A stretch of 64,000 nucleotides of DNA from Photobacterium sanctipauli. Lineage in GTDB: Bacteria; Pseudomonadota; Gammaproteobacteria; Enterobacterales; Vibrionaceae. The notes under the pieces were generated by a model, which saw nothing but the letters and a program-made list of their open reading frames with translations, made no database searches and was not told the DNA's origin. Each line of letters starts with the position of its first letter. The first letter of the stretch is position 1. Of the stretch, positions 1 through 8,908 are shown piece after piece. The DNA lies in NCBI RefSeq assembly GCF_003026495.1, contig NZ_PYMA01000001.1, positions 434,001-498,000 of the forward strand, read 5' to 3'. Position numbers and translations under genes: made by a program.

Positions 1-1
1 A

Positions 2-367
2 ACGTGGCAGATCGCAATGGATGGCAGCCAGAAGATTCCACAGCGTATGGGCGGCTCGCTACGTCATCACCTTGCCAACGGCAGTGATTACAAATGGCTA
101 GCGATGGGCATTGCAGGATGGATGAGATACATCAGCGCACAGGACGAGAAAGGCGACGCTATTGATGTCAGAGACCCTATGGTTGACCAGTTCAAAGCCA
201 TTTACAAAGAACACGGTATCAACCCTACCGCCGTTAGAGCTTTGCTGGGTATTGAATCCATCTTCGGGACCGATCTGATTGAAAATGAAAGCTTTATCAA
301 TGAAGTGACTAACGCTTATCAGTTGATCATCACCAAGGGTGCCCGCGCTGCCGTTGCATCTCTGTAA
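2..367 (+). CDS. uxuB: Fructuronate reductase (mannitol dehydrogenase family), 3' end only
   Basis: The reading frame is open from the left edge, so only about the last 121 residues are present. The tail carries the family's C-terminal signature QIAMDGSQKIPQR followed by GIAGWMRYISAQDEKG, as in UxuB-type D-mannonate:NAD oxidoreductases, which reduce fructuronate to mannonate in glucuronate breakdown. UxaB (tagaturonate reductase) belongs to the same superfamily and cannot be excluded from the tail alone. The downstream uxaC, kdgK and eda genes on the same strand support a hexuronate role. An ATG at 17 lies inside the conserved domain and is not the true start. Confidence 0.85.
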   Translation, partial: TWQIAMDGSQKIPQRMGGSLRHHLANGSDYKWLAMGIAGWMRYISAQDEKGDAIDVRDPMVDQFKAIYKEHGINPTAVRALLGIESIFGTDLIENESFINEVTNAYQLIITKGARAAVASL

Positions 368-436
368 TTCGTCTTCTTGTCATCAATTCTTCCCTCTGAA
401 TGCTGTGCGTTTTCAGAGGGGAAACCGGAGTTAAAA

Positions 437-1867
437 ATGAAAACATTCTTGTGTGACGATTTCCTACTGACCAACGATATCGCTCGTCAGCTATACCATG
501 ACTTTGCCAAAGACATGCCCATTTATGACTACCACTGCCACCTCAACCCACAAGAAGTAGCAGAAAACCGCCGTTTCGATAACATCGGCCAAATGTGGCT
601 TGAAGGCGACCACTATAAGTGGCGTGGTATGCGTGCAGCGGGCATCCAAGAAGCCCTTATTACCGGGAAATCTACATCAGACTTCCACAAGTACATGGCT
701 TGGGCCAAAACCGTACCGCAAACCCTTGGCAACCCGCTATACCATTGGACCCACCTTGAGCTTCGCCGTCCTTTTGGGATCACCGGTAAACTATTTGGCC
801 CTAAAACAGCAGAAGACATCTGGCACGAGTGTAATGAGATGTTAGCAAGCCCTGAGTTTTCAGCTCGTGGCATCATGAAGCAAATGAACGTGGTCATGGC
901 CGGTACGACAGATGATCCAATCCATACCCTGGAACACCACAAGGCAATTGCCGAAGATGAGAGCTGTGATATCGAGGTTGCGCCTAGCTGGCGACCTGAC
1001 CGTGCCTTCAAGATCGAGTTAGATGGCTTTGCTGAATACATGCAGCTTCTTGGCGAAACGGCAGATGTAAATATCAGCCGCTTCGACGATCTGCTAACCG
1101 CCCTTGACCGCCGCCTTGATCACTTTGCCGCCCACGGCTGTCGCGCTGCTGACCACGGCATCGAAATTGTACGCTACGGTAAGATCCCGGCAGAATCAGA
1201 GCTGGATAATATGCTAGCCCGTCGATTGGCTGGTGAAGTTCTGTCCGAAGACGAGATCGATCAATTCAGCACTGCCGTTCAAGTATGGCTTGGCAAGCAA
1301 TACGCCAAGCGCGGTTGGGTCATGCAATTGCACATTGGCGCCCAGCGCAATAACAGTACTCGCATGTTCCAGCTGCTCGGCCCTGATAGTGGCTTTGACT
1401 CAATTGGTGATCGTCCATTTGCTTTCCAGCTGGCCTCTCTGCTGAACGACATGGATCTCACCGACGAGCTACCAAAGACAATCTTGTACTGCCTAAACCC
1501 ACGCGATAATGAAATGATGGCGACCATGATTGGTAACTTCCAAGGTGGTGGTGTTGCAGGCAAAATCCAGTTTGGTTCGGGTTGGTGGTTCAACGACCAG
1601 AAAGACGGTATGCAACGCCAGATCGAGCAGTTATCGCAACTTGGCCTGCTTAGCCAATTCGTCGGCATGTTGACTGATTCGCGCAGCTTCCTATCTTATA
1701 CCCGCCACGAGTATTTCCGTCGTATTCTATGTGACATGATTGGTCGCTGGGTGGTTAATGGCGAAGTACCAAACGACATCAATATGCTTGGTAAACTGGT
1801 TCAGGATATCTGCTTCAACAATGCCAAAACCTATTTCAAGCTACCATCTGAAATCGCAGGAGCCTAA
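437..1867 (+). CDS. uxaC: Uronate isomerase (glucuronate/galacturonate isomerase)
   Basis: This 476-residue protein fits UxaC (usual length about 470). UxaC converts D-glucuronate to D-fructuronate and D-galacturonate to D-tagaturonate, the first cytoplasmic step of hexuronate catabolism. The N-terminus [16 protein letters not shown] is the family start and is preceded by GGAG about 7 bases upstream. An in-frame ATG at 377 would add 20 unrelated residues. The amidohydrolase metal motif His-Cys-His is at H33/H35, in [10 protein letters not shown]. The gene follows uxuB by about 70 bp, and kdgK starts 3 bp after its stop, so the genes are almost certainly co-transcribed. Confidence 0.96.
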   Translation: MKTFLCDDFLLTNDIARQLYHDFAKDMPIYDYHCHLNPQEVAENRRFDNIGQMWLEGDHYKWRGMRAAGIQEALITGKSTSDFHKYMAWAKTVPQTLGNPLYHWTHLELRRPFGITGKLFGPKTAEDIWHECNEMLASPEFSARGIMKQMNVVMAGTTDDPIHTLEHHKAIAEDESCDIEVAPSWRPDRAFKIELDGFAEYMQLLGETADVNISRFDDLLTALDRRLDHFAAHGCRAADHGIEIVRYGKIPAESELDNMLARRLAGEVLSEDEIDQFSTAVQVWLGKQYAKRGWVMQLHIGAQRNNSTRMFQLLGPDSGFDSIGDRPFAFQLASLLNDMDLTDELPKTILYCLNPRDNEMMATMIGNFQGGGVAGKIQFGSGWWFNDQKDGMQRQIEQLSQLGLLSQFVGMLTDSRSFLSYTRHEYFRRILCDMIGRWVVNGEVPNDINMLGKLVQDICFNNAKTYFKLPSEIAGA

Positions 1868-1870
1868 AGC

Positions 1871-2815
1871 ATGAAGCGTATCGCATTGCTTGGCGAATGC
1901 ATGATTGAGCTCAATGGCGCCCCGTTCGGCGCCATGGAGCAAACTTACGGCGGTGATTCACTCAATACCGCCGTATACCTTGCTCGCTGCGCTGGCCAAT
2001 CTATCAATATCGACTACATTTCAGCTCTGGGCACCGATGCCATCAGTGACGGAATGCTTTCTCGCTGGCAACAGGAAGGAGTAGGTACTCACTACGTTTT
2101 GCGCGATGCACAACGCCAGCCAGGGCTTTATTTGATCCAACTCGACGATCAGGGCGAGCGCACTTTCCTTTATTGGCGAAACCAGTCTGCTGCACGTTAC
2201 ATGTTGCAGCACCCTAAATTCGACAAAGTTAGCACGCATTTGAAGCAAGTCGACTGGGTGTATCTAAGTGGGATAAGCATAGCGATTTTGCCGCAAGAAG
2301 ATCGACAACAACTCATCGACTTACTCGCTGAATTGACTCAGTCAGGCGTTAAAGTCGCGTTTGATTCCAACTACCGCCCTGCCCTATGGGAGTCGGTAGA
2401 ACAGGCACAACGCTGCTACCAACAAATATTTAGCTTCACTGACCTTGCGCTTGTCACTAATGATGACGAAGAAGCGCTATGGGGTGATAGCTGTGAAGAA
2501 GCCACATTGGCTCGCTTGCAGCAAGCTGGCGTTCGAAAAGCAGTGGTAAAAATGGGCGCTAAAGGAAACTTCTACCAAGACTTCAGTACAGATGATCGCA
2601 TGTTCATTGCCACCAACCCAGTTCAAACCGTCATTGATACAACGTCTGCTGGCGACTCTTTCAACGCTGGGTTTCTTGCAGGTGTACTAACCGAAAAAGA
2701 TCCTATCGAGTGCTCGCAACAAGGTCACCGCTTAGCGGGCACAGTGATCCAGCATAAAGGGGCAATCATTCCCCATGTCGCAACGCAAGATATTGATTTT
2801 AACCAAGCTCAGTAA
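1871..2815 (+). CDS. kdgK: 2-keto-3-deoxygluconate kinase (PfkB family)
   Basis: This 314-residue PfkB/ribokinase-fold sugar kinase phosphorylates 2-keto-3-deoxygluconate to KDPG with ATP. The N-terminus (LGECMIELNG) and the sugar-binding segment YGGDSLNTAVYLAR match KdgK. The catalytic DTTSAGDSFNAGF motif near residue 262 has Ser where many family members have Gly. Its ribosome-binding site (GGAG) lies within the last codons of uxaC, implying translational coupling. The neighbours supply its substrate (UxuA/UxuB branch) and use its product (eda), which fixes the kinase specificity better than sequence alone. Confidence 0.93.
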   Translation: MKRIALLGECMIELNGAPFGAMEQTYGGDSLNTAVYLARCAGQSINIDYISALGTDAISDGMLSRWQQEGVGTHYVLRDAQRQPGLYLIQLDDQGERTFLYWRNQSAARYMLQHPKFDKVSTHLKQVDWVYLSGISIAILPQEDRQQLIDLLAELTQSGVKVAFDSNYRPALWESVEQAQRCYQQIFSFTDLALVTNDDEEALWGDSCEEATLARLQQAGVRKAVVKMGAKGNFYQDFSTDDRMFIATNPVQTVIDTTSAGDSFNAGFLAGVLTEKDPIECSQQGHRLAGTVIQHKGAIIPHVATQDIDFNQAQ

Positions 2816-2863
2816 GCAGGCACTTAATTCATATAACCAAACAGCGCAAAAGGACACCAGACA

Positions 2864-3490
2864 ATGAGCAACATCGCACAACAACTTGCCGATATCAAAG
2901 TGATTCCAGTGATTGCTATCGATCGTGCACAAGACATTATCCCCCTTGGCAAAGCATTGGCTGAAAACGGCTTACCAGCAGCTGAAATTACTTTCCGCTC
3001 CGACGCGGCTGCCGAGGCTATTCGCTTGCTACGCGAAGCACAACCTGACATGCTGATTGGTGCAGGTACCGTGCTTAACAAAGAGCAAGCCATTGCTGCC
3101 AAAGAAGCCGGTGCCACTTTTGTCGTCTCTCCGGGTTTTAACCCAAATACGGTCAAGGCTTGCCAAGAGCTGGGCATTGATATCGTACCAGGCGTCAACA
3201 ATCCAAGTGCGGTAGAAGCGGCTATCGAGATGGGTATCACCACGTTGAAGTTTTTCCCTGCCGAAGCGTCTGGCGGTATTAACATGGTGAAATCCTTGCT
3301 GGGCCCTTACACCCAGATCCAGTTCATGCCGACTGGCGGGGTCAACACCAAGAATGTGAAAGATTACCTTGCCATTGATCGCGTATTCGCTTGTGGTGGT
3401 ACTTGGATGGTTGATAAAAAACTCATCAACGAAGGCCGTTGGGACGAAATTGGCCGTTTGGCAAAAGAAGCGGCTGACCTTGTAAAGTAA
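2864..3490 (+). CDS. eda: KDPG / 4-hydroxy-2-oxoglutarate aldolase
   Basis: This 208-residue class I aldolase cleaves 2-keto-3-deoxy-6-phosphogluconate into pyruvate and glyceraldehyde 3-phosphate. The Schiff-base lysine is K129 in TTLKFFPAE, and the catalytic glutamate lies in the AEITFRS segment. Length equals that of other Eda proteins (about 210). It starts 48 bp after kdgK behind AAAAGGA and is the last gene of the uronate operon, closed by the hairpin at 3512-3536. It joins hexuronate flux to lower glycolysis. Confidence 0.96.
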   Translation: MSNIAQQLADIKVIPVIAIDRAQDIIPLGKALAENGLPAAEITFRSDAAAEAIRLLREAQPDMLIGAGTVLNKEQAIAAKEAGATFVVSPGFNPNTVKACQELGIDIVPGVNNPSAVEAAIEMGITTLKFFPAEASGGINMVKSLLGPYTQIQFMPTGGVNTKNVKDYLAIDRVFACGGTWMVDKKLINEGRWDEIGRLAKEAADLVK

Positions 3491-3511
3491 GCAGCTCGCA
3501 GCATCACTTTT

Positions 3512-3536
3512 GAGGCTTCCTTTCGGAAGCCTTTTT
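3512..3536 (+). terminator. Rho-independent terminator of the uronate operon
   Basis: A perfect 8-bp stem (AGGCTTCC / GGAAGCCT) with a TTTC loop runs into a T tract, 22 bp after the eda stop codon. It separates the uronate operon from the next two genes. Confidence 0.9.
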
Positions 3537-3615
3537 ACTGGCCCAGCACTTTAATGCGCCAGTACTTCCATGGCCTTAATTTAACGCCCTTATTCATTAA
3601 TCTAGGAAGCCAAGC

Positions 3616-4275
3616 ATGCACGTCGCTTTTCTCTATACACTCGAAGCCAATGTTGCCCTGTTTCGCCCTTATATCAACCGATACTTAGGCCAAGCTGACG
3701 TGACTATTAGCCACCATGTTAACGAGGCATTACTTCAACAAGCCATCGAACTTGGCGAAGTCGCTGAGGTCACAGAATCGGTACAGGATGCAGTGAAACA
3801 ATTGAGCGCTAACGGGGCTGATTGGGTAATTTGTACTTGTTCGAGCATCGGCGATATGGCAGAGCAAACACCCAATATCCAAGCATTGGTTACCCGAGTC
3901 GACCGTCCAATGGCCATGAAGGCAACGACATATAAAAAAGTGCTGGTGCTGGCCGCTTTAGAAAGCACGATTCAACCAACAATGGCCTTGCTTGAACAAT
4001 GTGGGCAAGAACAACAGCAAGCGCCAGTGATTGAAACGGCCATCGTGCCTAACGCATGGTCATCTTTCACCTCTGGCGACATTACTACCTATGCCAAGGT
4101 CATCGCAGACTATATCAATCGCATCAGCGGGTTTGATGCCATCATCTTGGCTCAAGCCTCCATGGCCCCCGCCCTCGAGCATGACATAACGACTACAACA
4201 CCTGTACTGACAAGCCCTGCGCTTTGCCTGACACATATTGCGGATAAGCTTGCTCAAGCAAAGCACTCAACGTAA
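3616..4275 (+). CDS. Asp/Glu/hydantoin racemase-like protein
   Basis: This 219-residue cytoplasmic protein resembles the aspartate/glutamate racemase superfamily. It has a first-half cysteine motif (ICTCSSIGDMAE, around residues 74-85) and a Rossmann-like second half (VLVLAALESTIQP ... DAIILAQASMAPA). Racemases of this fold normally use two cysteines, and a clear second catalytic Cys is not obvious: a Cys occurs near PALCLTH at the C-terminus. Substrate is therefore unknown. It has its own start (GGAAG then ATG) after the eda terminator and sits 9 bp before the ygjV-like gene, so the two probably form a small operon. Confidence 0.6.
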   Translation: MHVAFLYTLEANVALFRPYINRYLGQADVTISHHVNEALLQQAIELGEVAEVTESVQDAVKQLSANGADWVICTCSSIGDMAEQTPNIQALVTRVDRPMAMKATTYKKVLVLAALESTIQPTMALLEQCGQEQQQAPVIETAIVPNAWSSFTSGDITTYAKVIADYINRISGFDAIILAQASMAPALEHDITTTTPVLTSPALCLTHIADKLAQAKHST

Positions 4276-4284
4276 GGATGAACC

Positions 4285-4785
4285 ATGCCTGAACTCGATT
4301 TCGCCCAATCTATTGGTATTGTTGCCTTTCTTATCGGAGCAACCGCATTCTTACACCAAGACGGCAATAAATTTCGTCTTCACCTTACATTTTTCCAGAT
4401 TGTACTTTGCAGCCACTTTATCTTGATGGGTGCGATTACCGCCGCTATTGGTTGTGGGATCAGCGCACTGAGAAGTTATGCATCAACAAAAACCCAGTCT
4501 GGCTACGTCATGGGACTCTTCATTGCATTGTTATGGATAATGGGACTACCGAACTTACAATACAGTTATGAGCTACTGACTATTTTTGGTGCTTCGGTTG
4601 CGACGTACGGCCTATTTAAAACCGACGGGCTCACCTTACGCTTTCTTATCTTATTCAACTCATTCTGCTGGTTAACCAATAACCTGCTGCTCGGCTCTAT
4701 CGGCGGAACAATGATGGAGGCAACATTTATTGTTGTGAACCTATATACCATTACAAATTTAATTAAACAGGCAAGAGAAACATAG
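4285..4785 (+). CDS. ygjV: YgjV-family inner membrane protein
   Basis: This 166-residue hydrophobic protein matches the YgjV family in length and in its opening pattern (QSIGIVAFLIGATAFLHQDGNKFR), with about five membrane segments. In E. coli, ygjV lies near uxaCA/exuT, so its presence close to a uronate operon may be an old linkage. No biochemical role is established. Its Shine-Dalgarno (AAGGATG) overlaps the region just past the racemase-like gene's stop, suggesting co-translation. Confidence 0.75.
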   Translation: MPELDFAQSIGIVAFLIGATAFLHQDGNKFRLHLTFFQIVLCSHFILMGAITAAIGCGISALRSYASTKTQSGYVMGLFIALLWIMGLPNLQYSYELLTIFGASVATYGLFKTDGLTLRFLILFNSFCWLTNNLLLGSIGGTMMEATFIVVNLYTITNLIKQARET

Positions 4786-4812
4786 AAAAACACCAAGCTC
4801 ATGCTTGGTGCT
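4786..4812 (-). terminator. Hairpin terminator between convergent genes
   Basis: An 8-bp inverted repeat (CACCAAGC / GCTTGGTG) with a TCAT loop lies between the ygjV-like gene and the convergent minus-strand gene at 4912. Read on the minus strand it is followed by TTTTT, so it best terminates the minus-strand unit. It may also stop plus-strand transcription. Confidence 0.75.
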
Positions 4813-4911
4813 ATCATCGATTAAATTATGCGTTATAGTTTATACCCTAACAATATTAAATTAAACAAACCAACTAAATTAATAATATTTTCATAAGAAG
4901 ATGTGTATTAG

Positions 4912-5304
4912 TTATGCGTCAACTTTAGATAATAGAATACCATTTTGGTAGTTCATATTTGGGATTAACGTTAGCTTGTCTGCTGACATTTTATTGCCAC
5001 ATGGTAGTTGAATATGATTGACCATCCAAACCACACAGCCACTATCCAAGTTAAACAACCCCCTCACCTGTGTGTATAAAGTGCCATCATTAAACTCATC
5101 AGAAACTGCGAATGCTTTTCCTTGCCATGCACCTAGCACCTTTTCCTGGCTAACTGGCAAATCCAAATAGAGCATTTCAGGCTCAACATCTTTTACAACC
5201 TTCATACATAGCCGAGTACGGCTATCACTTTGTTTTTCCACCCAAAGTCGATGAGGGATATCACTATCCTCCCAACCTAATACATTCATATATGAGTTCA
5301 TCAT
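4912..5304 (-). CDS. Hypothetical protein, downstream of YhcH/YjgK/YiaL gene
   Basis: I do not recognise this 130-residue protein. It has no signal peptide or membrane segment, is rich in beta-type sequence, and has a central LYLDLPVSQEKVLGAWQGKAF stretch. The start is an ATG-ATG pair behind AAGGA, 8 bp after the stop of the YhcH-like gene, so both are translated from one message. The genetic context (YhcH-like sugar protein, GH3 glycosidase) suggests carbohydrate use, but nothing in the sequence shows an activity. Confidence 0.65.
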   Translation of the reverse strand: MMNSYMNVLGWEDSDIPHRLWVEKQSDSRTRLCMKVVKDVEPEMLYLDLPVSQEKVLGAWQGKAFAVSDEFNDGTLYTQVRGLFNLDSGCVVWMVNHIQLPCGNKMSADKLTLIPNMNYQNGILLSKVDA

Positions 5305-5311
5305 TCATTCC

Positions 5312-5776
5312 TTAAATCAAACTCTTATCGATTTTCACAACCGCTTTTTTAACTGGCATTGGGTTATCAACGGCAACCAAAGGACGATGCGGCTGCAAAG
5401 TGTCGAAAACAACAAAGTCACCGGCCTGCAGACAGGTAAACTTTTCATCAACAATATCTTCGCTAAACGCTACGTCTTTTTCTAACAGGCAGTCTTCGGA
5501 TATTGATAAAAATGGCTCAAGGCTATAGCCAAAGCATTCATGCCCGGCTAATAAAATTTGTACATCAATATAGCGTTTATGGATTTCACATCGCCTCTCG
5601 GCTAATAACTGGGTATGATCATCAACAACAAAGAAAAAAGCTTTATCACCAATGATAGAATAATGACCACAATCGTCATTTTCAACCAAGCGTTTTTTTA
5701 CCACTTTTATGATATCAATTATTTTCTCATCGAGGTAACGATGATTATCTATGCTATTTAAATTACCTTTAATCAT
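5312..5776 (-). CDS. YhcH/YjgK/YiaL family sugar-related protein
   Basis: This 154-residue protein belongs to the YhcH/YjgK/YiaL/EbgC family (DUF386), small cupin-like beta-barrels found in sialic acid, pentose and beta-galactoside operons. Family traits seen here are the start MIKGNLNSID, the central ERRCEIHKRYIDVQILLAGHE block and the metal-type segment FVVFDTLQPHRPLVAV. A GTG 12 bases upstream could also start it. The ATG is preferred because the family starts with M-I-x-G-N-L. It forms an operon with the unknown gene at 4912. A TTGGTTGACCAA palindrome sits about 55 bp upstream. Confidence 0.85.
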   Translation of the reverse strand: MIKGNLNSIDNHRYLDEKIIDIIKVVKKRLVENDDCGHYSIIGDKAFFFVVDDHTQLLAERRCEIHKRYIDVQILLAGHECFGYSLEPFLSISEDCLLEKDVAFSEDIVDEKFTCLQAGDFVVFDTLQPHRPLVAVDNPMPVKKAVVKIDKSLI

Positions 5777-5828
5777 GCAGAATTTCACTCACCAATATAA
5801 AACAATAATATTATACATCAAACCCACA

Positions 5829-5842
5829 ATTGGTTGACCAAA
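5829..5842. promoter_or_regulatory. GntR/FadR-type operator upstream of the YhcH-like operon
   Basis: The 14-bp element ATTGGTTGACCAAA is a near-perfect palindrome with TGGT and ACCA half-sites separated by 2 bp. It is the same layout as ExuR/UxuR operators (TGGTATACCA) of enterobacteria. An almost identical element lies upstream of the GH3 gene at 8108-8121. It lies 50-60 bp upstream of the YhcH-like start, a normal operator position. Confidence 0.55.
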
Positions 5843-5875
5843 GCTTATTGATATATTGACATTGATCGAATAATA

Positions 5876-5909
5876 AAAAGGCCAGGTAAAATACCTAGCC
5901 TTTTTTATT
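5876..5909 (-). terminator. Terminator after the GH3 gene
   Basis: A hairpin with stem GGC-x-AGGTA / TACCT-x-GCC (one mismatch) is flanked by A tracts on the left and T tracts on the right, so it works in both directions. It lies 13 bp past the GH3 stop codon and just upstream of the YhcH-like promoter. Confidence 0.75.
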
Positions 5910-5921
5910 CGCATAAATCAA

Positions 5922-8045
5922 TTAATATGAAAGTCCATCACCGAATGTCCAACGAAGCTGCATTTTACTATCCATATGTCCCGGTACATCCGAGTCATTA
6001 TTATCGGCATCAACCTGTCTCATTGGTATTGATATTGGCATTTTACCGCTAGGGTTAAACTCACCCGTTAGCACATCAAGAATCGCAGCATCAGAGGTGC
6101 CAAAAGTCGCCACTACTGAATGTAAATTAGCACTATCAACCTCTTCTAAAGACCATGGACTGGTAAAGTTAACCACCAGTACCGTATCTTTATTTCCTGC
6201 AACATCATTGATGTAGTCAATATCGATGTTGTTCTCAGACAGTTTCAGCGAAATTGGATCTTCGGAAGCAGAAAACAGGCCACAGTTATTCGGTATCACA
6301 ACTAGCACTGCTGTATCTGCATCATCGATGTCATCCACAATGTTAATTGTTTCAGCGCTATTTAACCCTAATGAACGAGCCAAATTGGTTTCGACAACCT
6401 CGTTACTCGCTGGCAACAAGGTATTTTTTGCCGCAACTGTAGCAGCACTTTCGGCTCCCATTGACATAATACCACCACTACATTGCGCATCAGACCACAT
6501 CTTCTCAATGTATACATTACTGTTTTGGCGAAGTGGCAGAATAGACTTATCATTCTCTAGCAATACGATAGACTTACGTTGAGCAATATCCGCTTTCTTC
6601 TGAAACTCCTCGTTTCCAGCTACTTCACTTGCATATTGCGGATCAACATAAGGGTTTTCAAAAATACCCAGCTCAAACTTCTCACGTAGGAGGCGTCGAA
6701 CAGATTGATCAATCCTGTCTTCACTCACCATGCCTGACTCAACCGTTTCTAGCAAATACTCAGGGTTGGCGTTACCAGAAAACAGGTCAATACCTGACTC
6801 TAATGCCTTTTGGTAGCGTTCATTCAAGTTATAGCTTTCAACACCCCATGGTTGCCAAAAAATTGGTCCGGTGTCAGAGTTTACAATTCCATCAAAGCCC
6901 ATTTCTTTTCGTAGTAAGTCAGTAATAATGGCTTTGTTATAAGCAAACGCCACTTCTTCGAAATCAAAGTCAAGGTCGCTGGTACTATTAATCGGCATAG
7001 CATAATAAGGCATTATCGAAGAGGTGCCTGAATCAATAGCAGCCTGGAAAGGTATTAGGTGGTAATCAAACATTCCTCCAGGATAATGCTGTTCTTGACC
7101 CCAATGAAAATGTGGGTCTTCCCCATCAACTTGTGGGCCACCGCCAGGGAAGTGCTTAGTCGTTAAGGCGACTGAGTGAGTGCCTAACTTATCACCTTGG
7201 AAACCTTCGGTAATGGCTTTTATCATATCGGCAGCTAGATGGGCGTCTTCACCAAAAGTCCCTTCCACTCGCTCCCATCTCGGCTCAGTACCAATATCAG
7301 CCATATACTGATAGCCTTTCCTTAAGCCAACCGACACCCATTCTTGGGCCGCAATTTCTGCAAACTCCTTCACCAACTCAGCATCTCGCGTTGCAGCTAA
7401 GCCTAACTCACCCGGCCATGCCGAAAATGCGGTTTCACCCACACTCACCCCAATGCCTGCATCTGCTGCAATGTGATTTCGTGGGTTGGACGTGATAAGT
7501 GCTGGAATACCGAGACGGGTATCTTCTGCAACTTCTTGTAAATTGTTTGCCCAAAGGGCGGAGATAAAGGCAGACTCATTATCTCGTGCAATAAATCGAC
7601 GTAAGTGCCTTTCCTGAATACCTTTCGTTGCACCAGACTCAGACATCATTGGTGCTAGCGTAGGCACAGCAGGGTTAAATGGGTTGAAAGAACTTACAGA
7701 GTCGTTCTCATTAAGCCGACCATCGGCTTTACCAAGCTTATCTCTGCCCATATTATGGGTTGAGATAAGCATCAAGCCGACTTTTTCTCCAAGCGTCATG
7801 CGGCTTAACAGATCTTCGACGCGTTGATTGACAGGCAATCGCCAATCTTCATACGGTGCTAAGCTTCCATCCCCATCTAAGTCTCGGAATCGGTAGCCAT
7901 CAACCTCAAGCAACGCATGGACGCGAGATTGTACAACGGGCTGAATTAAATCATCCTTTCCGTCGTTGGAGTTTGATGAGGAGTTACAACCGGCCAACAC
8001 AAGTGCCACTGCTATTGGTGCTAGGGTAAAGAATTTGCTGTTCAT
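5922..8045 (-). CDS. Glycoside hydrolase family 3 lipoprotein (exo-beta-glycosidase)
   Basis: This 707-residue lipoprotein has a signal peptide and lipobox LAGC with the acylated Cys at residue 20, then a Ser/Asn-rich linker. The GH3 N-terminal TIM barrel spans roughly 75-430: it contains KHFPGGGPQVDGEDPH and the predicted nucleophile D391 in GFDGIVNSDTGP. The alpha/beta sandwich spans roughly 485-707. It ends at FGDGLSY, so the fibronectin-like third domain of many beta-glucosidases is absent. The residue after the nucleophile is Thr rather than the usual Trp or His. GH3 enzymes remove terminal beta-linked sugars, but the exact substrate cannot be read here. The operator at 8108 suggests uronate-linked control. 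Confidence 0.88.
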   Translation of the reverse strand: MNSKFFTLAPIAVALVLAGCNSSSNSNDGKDDLIQPVVQSRVHALLEVDGYRFRDLDGDGSLAPYEDWRLPVNQRVEDLLSRMTLGEKVGLMLISTHNMGRDKLGKADGRLNENDSVSSFNPFNPAVPTLAPMMSESGATKGIQERHLRRFIARDNESAFISALWANNLQEVAEDTRLGIPALITSNPRNHIAADAGIGVSVGETAFSAWPGELGLAATRDAELVKEFAEIAAQEWVSVGLRKGYQYMADIGTEPRWERVEGTFGEDAHLAADMIKAITEGFQGDKLGTHSVALTTKHFPGGGPQVDGEDPHFHWGQEQHYPGGMFDYHLIPFQAAIDSGTSSIMPYYAMPINSTSDLDFDFEEVAFAYNKAIITDLLRKEMGFDGIVNSDTGPIFWQPWGVESYNLNERYQKALESGIDLFSGNANPEYLLETVESGMVSEDRIDQSVRRLLREKFELGIFENPYVDPQYASEVAGNEEFQKKADIAQRKSIVLLENDKSILPLRQNSNVYIEKMWSDAQCSGGIMSMGAESAATVAAKNTLLPASNEVVETNLARSLGLNSAETINIVDDIDDADTAVLVVIPNNCGLFSASEDPISLKLSENNIDIDYINDVAGNKDTVLVVNFTSPWSLEEVDSANLHSVVATFGTSDAAILDVLTGEFNPSGKMPISIPMRQVDADNNDSDVPGHMDSKMQLRWTFGDGLSY

Positions 8046-8107
8046 ACTGTGCCTTTTAATTTTTTATGTCATTGAAACAACAGCTCCATCATAATCCCCG
8101 ATAATAA

Positions 8108-8121
8108 TTGGTTAACCAAAA
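8108..8121. promoter_or_regulatory. GntR/FadR-type operator upstream of the GH3 gene
   Basis: ATTGGTTAACCAAA is a palindrome 63 bp upstream of the GH3 start and differs at one base from the element at 5829-5842. A further half-site (TTTGGTTAACA) occurs about 50 bp farther upstream near 8158. The TGGT-N2-ACCA form is that of GntR/FadR-family uronate regulators. Confidence 0.55.
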
Positions 8122-8330
8122 CAAATTGAAAACTCGATCAAAATCAACCAATTTATATTTTTGGTTAACATTGCTCACAATTCACTAAATGTTAGAAATT
8201 TTTTCACCGTATCTAATAAGCCCATCACAGAAACAGGCCATAGATATTGGTACTTGCTCAAGCAAAAAAATATTTGCAGTATAGGTACTCAACGCCCCTC
8301 AGTGATGAATTCTGATTTAAAGGACTATTT

Positions 8331-8855
8331 GTGAACATAACCCCTGCCACAATCAATGATGCTGAAAATATCGCTCACCTCCACGCCACCAGCTGGCAAG
8401 GGATTTACCAAGGCTTACTTAACAGCGATTACCTCAAAGACGGTGTGTTTTCCGAAAGGGGCGAGCTATGGCAAACACGTTTTACATCGCCGCAGCCTAA
8501 TCAACGGGTGTATATTGCCACTCTAAATAACCAGTTGTGCGGCTTTATCTGCATCTACCTTGATCAAGATAAGGCATGGGGAACACTGATTGAGAACCTG
8601 CATGTTAACCCAAGCTTCAAAGGCCAGGGCATAGGCCGAACGCTGCTACACCACGCCGCAAAGCAGGCTTCTGCACAAGCAAATATTGATGGGATGTATC
8701 TAGAAGTATTGGCGGGTAATACCAGTGCCCAAGCATTTTACCAATACTTAGGGGCGTATGAGGCGAAGGCCCAGCAATGGCAAGCCCCCGAAGGCAGTAC
8801 CGTCGATGAGTTTGTGTATCGTTGGGACAGCATTACTACGCTGCTCAATGCCTAA
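8331..8855 (+). CDS. GNAT family N-acetyltransferase
   Basis: This 174-residue protein starts at GTG behind AAAGGA. It shows the GNAT acetyl-CoA loop in LHVNPSFKGQGIGRTLLHHAAKQA and the C-terminal LEVLAGNTSAQAFYQYLGA signature. Such enzymes move acetyl from acetyl-CoA to an amine, and the acceptor here is unknown. It stands alone, divergent from the GH3 gene and convergent with the universal stress protein. Confidence 0.85.
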   Translation: MNITPATINDAENIAHLHATSWQGIYQGLLNSDYLKDGVFSERGELWQTRFTSPQPNQRVYIATLNNQLCGFICIYLDQDKAWGTLIENLHVNPSFKGQGIGRTLLHHAAKQASAQANIDGMYLEVLAGNTSAQAFYQYLGAYEAKAQQWQAPEGSTVDEFVYRWDSITTLLNA

Positions 8856-8908
8856 CACATAGTTAAGCGAATCGACTAGGAGAATAAGCCAAGCAAATGG
8901 CATAGCCA

